Program-made: the position numbers and the translations under genes
Assembly (NCBI GenBank): GCA_028287035.1
Contig: JAQBQL010000159.1
Location: forward strand, 1-7,596
Source: Labilithrix sp.
GTDB taxonomy: Bacteria > Myxococcota > Polyangia > Polyangiales > Polyangiaceae
Reading direction: 5' to 3'
Length of the DNA stretch: 7,596 nucleotides
In this document: one piece after another, positions 6,821-7,596 of the stretch
Position numbering within the stretch: position 1 is the stretch's first letter
How the letters are laid out: every line of letters starts with the position of its first letter
Notes under the pieces: generated by a model
What the model saw: the letters and a program-made list of their open reading frames with translations, nothing else
Database searches by the model: none
Told to the model about the DNA's origin: nothing

Positions 6821-7596
6821 AGGTATGGCTCCCCGCGCTTGACGAGCCCCATCACGATGAAGGTCGGAAGGAACGAGGGCAGGTAGCCCGTCGCGCGGAA
6901 CTCGCCCTGGACCTTGCCCTTGTCGCCCGTGCCGGTGCGGATGTACTCGAAGATCGGACGCATCTCGATCTCGTTGGACTCGCGGTCGATGCCGACGATC
7001 TCGCTGATCGCGGTGACCTTGCGGGAGCCGTCGGAAAGGCGGCTCTGCTGGACGATCAGGTGAACGCTGGAGGCGATCTGCTCGCGGATCGCGCGCATCG
7101 GCAGCTCGAGGCCGGACATGAGCACCAGCGTCTCGAGGCGGCTGACCGCCTCGGCCGGCGAGTTCGCGTGCGTCGTGGTGAGCGAGCCGTCGTGGCCCGT
7201 GTTCATCGCCTGGAGCATGTCGAGCGCCTCGCCGCCGCGGCACTCGCCGACGACGATCCGGTCCGGACGCATACGGAGCGCGTTCTTGACGAGATCGCGG
7301 ATCGTGTACTCGCCGCGGCCCTCGAGGTTCGGGGGACGCGTTTCCATCGATACGACGTGCGGCTGCTTCAGCTGGAGCTCGGCCGCGTCCTCGATGGTGA
7401 CGATGCGCTCGTCCTCCGGGATCGCGCCGGAGAGCACGTTGAGCAAGGTGGTCTTGCCGGAGCCGGTGCCGCCGGAGATGACGATGTTCTTCTTCGCGTG
7501 CACGCACCGGGTGAGGAAGCGCCCCATCCGCTCGGTGATCGAGCCGTAGCCGACGAGCTTCTCCATGGTGAGAGGCACCTTGGAGAACTTCCGGAT
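6817..7596 (-). CDS. cpaF: CpaF/TadA secretion ATPase, first copy (N-terminus outside the window)
   Basis: The frame runs off the right window edge; 259 C-terminal residues are visible, starting [20 protein letters not shown], which is the conserved linker that precedes the ATPase core of CpaF. A GTG at 7578 lies inside this conserved stretch and is not the start. The visible core has Walker A GGTGSGKT (visible 42-49, Lys48), the Asp-box [12 protein letters not shown] (65-76), Walker B RIVVGE (113-118, Glu118), NTGHDG (132-137) and the His-box TTTHAN (140-145), all intact. [14 protein letters not shown] is the classic TadA/CpaF form, and the gene sits directly before tadB, the canonical place for the main Tad ATPase. 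It would hydrolyse ATP on the cytoplasmic face of the TadB/TadC platform. Its stop overlaps the tadB start by 4 bp. The second ATPase downstream has a different His-box region (GHGGCMSTLHA). Confidence 0.94.
   Translation of the reverse strand: MRKFSKVPLTMEKLVGYGSITERMGRFLTRCVHAKKNIVISGGTGSGKTTLLNVLSGAIPEDERIVTIEDAAELQLKQPHVVSMETRPPNLEGRGEYTIRDLVKNALRMRPDRIVVGECRGGEALDMLQAMNTGHDGSLTTTHANSPAEAVSRLETLVLMSGLELPMRAIREQIASSVHLIVQQSRLSDGSRKVTAISEIVGIDRESNEIEMRPIFEYIRTGTGDKGKVQGEFRATGYLPSFLPTFIVMGLVKRGEPYL
6829..6834 (-). promoter_or_regulatory. Ribosome binding site deciding the GTG start of tadB
   Basis: On the minus strand GGGGAG is followed by an 8-nt spacer and then GTG (6820). It lies inside the end of the first ATPase gene. 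The spacing favours GTG at 6820 over ATG at 6811, which would be 17 nt away. Confidence 0.55.

Noticed and set aside
5003..6886. Long plus-strand open frame (627 codons) opposite tadB and tadC
   Set aside because: It lies opposite two clear platform-protein genes. Its product is dominated by Arg, Glu, Asp, Ala and His with no domain, as expected from antisense reading of GC-rich codons.
6821..7507. N-terminal extension of the tadB frame up to 7507
   Set aside because: It overlaps the conserved core of the first ATPase in another frame and is Arg-rich shadow sequence. TadB similarity begins only after 6820.

Overview
The window is very GC-rich, with codon third positions almost all G or C. 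It contains most of one long minus-strand operon for a Tad/Flp-type (type IVc pilus-like) secretion or pilus machine, plus the end of an unrelated gene on the plus strand. The GC content, long Gly/Pro/Ala-rich linkers, coupling of Tad proteins with FHA-like membrane proteins, and an Ala-rich single-pass TPR-like protein of a type often seen in Polyangiales all suggest a myxobacterium (Myxococcota, probably Polyangia). This assignment is inferred from style; there is no phylogenetic marker in the window.

Layout, in the direction of transcription of the minus-strand operon (high to low coordinates): (1) 7596-6817, a CpaF/TadA secretion ATPase, cut at its N-terminus by the window edge; (2) 6820-5942, the TadB inner-membrane platform protein; (3) 5938-5015, the TadC platform protein; (4) 5012-4137, a single-pass membrane protein with an N-terminal FHA-like domain; (5) 4131-3550, a TPR lipoprotein resembling TadD; (6) 3553-2396, a second complete CpaF-type ATPase; (7) 2403-622, a large FHA-like protein with a low-complexity Gly/Met/Pro/Asn linker, one membrane segment, a (DGK)n tract and a TPR-like tail. 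All junctions are overlaps of 4-8 bp or gaps of 2-5 bp, so this looks like one translationally coupled transcript whose promoter lies beyond the right edge. On the plus strand, 2-568 is the C-terminal part of an Ala-rich membrane-anchored protein that converges on the operon; only 53 bp (569-621) separate the two stop codons. No gene-free stretch exceeds 300 bp.

How the parts probably work together: the ATPases drive assembly or retraction through the TadB/TadC platform, and the TPR lipoprotein would support the outer-membrane part (secretin pilotin-like role). The two FHA-like proteins would sit in the inner membrane with FHA folds in the cytoplasm and C-terminal domains in the periplasm, as possible adaptors between ATPase, platform and envelope. 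Pilin, prepilin peptidase, secretin (RcpA/CpaC), CpaB and CpaE are not in this window. The unusual points are two intact CpaF ATPases in one operon, two FHA-like transmembrane partners that both lack the usual phosphothreonine-binding residues, and in-frame tandem repeats in the larger of these.
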